This document shows, piece by piece, positions 5,341 through 5,407 of a stretch of 5,407 bases of DNA. The stretch spans positions 1 through 5,407 of the forward strand of contig JACMRP010000053.1 in the NCBI GenBank assembly GCA_014376325.1. Reading direction: 5' to 3'. Numbering within the stretch: position 1 is the first letter of the stretch; each line of letters starts with the position of its first letter. The notes under the pieces are model-generated. The model did not search any database and was not told the origin of the DNA. It saw nothing but the letters and a program-made list of their open reading frames with translations. Both the position numbers and the translations under genes were made by a program. Source of the DNA: Pseudobdellovibrionaceae bacterium. GTDB taxonomy: Bacteria; Bdellovibrionota; Bdellovibrionia; Bdellovibrionales; Bdellovibrionaceae.

Positions 5341-5407
5341 CTGAGCTCTTTAACGGATTTTTTCTTAATAGTTAGCGCTGTCCGGCTTAGCTACGAATCT
5401 GAATCCG

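Noticed and set aside
5343..5363. Run of six T after the tRNA, considered as its intrinsic terminator
   Set aside because: No stable GC-rich hairpin immediately precedes the T-run. The palindrome GAGCTC alone cannot form one, so I do not call a terminator.
5364..5407. Possible start of a second tRNA or gene at the right edge
   Set aside because: No D-arm consensus or credible reading frame start can be read in the remaining 44 bases.

Overview
The window reads as a chromosomal segment of a Gram-negative (diderm) bacterium. One strand carries a run of seven co-oriented envelope or housekeeping genes, all on the minus strand. A single tRNA gene lies on the plus strand at the right edge. The diderm assignment rests on an MCE/Mla-type transporter, a LolC/LolE-type permease and a signal-peptide beta-barrel protein. 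The overall look (moderate GC, gene style, compact Mla plus Lol cluster) reminds me of Bdellovibrionota or related deltaproteobacteria-like lineages. That taxonomic guess is inference and cannot be settled from this sequence alone.

Layout, in the direction of minus-strand transcription (right to left). A likely promoter at about 5154-5182 drives a small secreted outer-membrane beta-barrel protein (5127-4636). It is followed within 10 bases by ridA (4625-4248), whose ribosome binding site overlaps the barrel gene's stop codon. A YdcF/DUF218 protein follows (about 4192-3662) with an unresolved, non-ATG start. Next come mlaE (3613-2780), mlaF (2780-2061) and mlaD (2064-1078). These three overlap at their junctions by one and four bases, which indicates translational coupling. 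After 36 bases comes a lolC/lolE-type permease (1041 to the left edge), cut off by the window. On the plus strand, tRNA-Ala(GGC) occupies 5268-5340, with a possible promoter back to back with that of the barrel gene.

How the genes fit together: MlaE (permease), MlaF (ATPase) and MlaD (membrane-anchored MCE lipid-binding subunit) would form an inner-membrane lipid transporter linking inner and outer membranes. The LolC-like protein belongs to the machine that extracts lipoproteins from the inner membrane for delivery to the outer membrane. YdcF-family proteins have been linked to envelope biogenesis. The segment is therefore largely an outer-membrane maintenance cluster, with RidA (reactive enamine/imine deaminase) as an apparent metabolic passenger.

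The most notable observation is that the MlaF-like ATPase keeps a textbook Walker A motif but has substitutions at nearly every other catalytic position: the Q-loop, the signature Ser/Gly, the Walker B glutamate, the D-loop and the H-loop histidine. It may be a nucleotide-binding but weakly or non-hydrolysing NBD. Alternatively, it may represent a divergent MCE subfamily with altered catalysis. I found no CRISPR array, insertion sequence, phage gene or other mobile element, and there is no gene-free stretch longer than about 140 bases.
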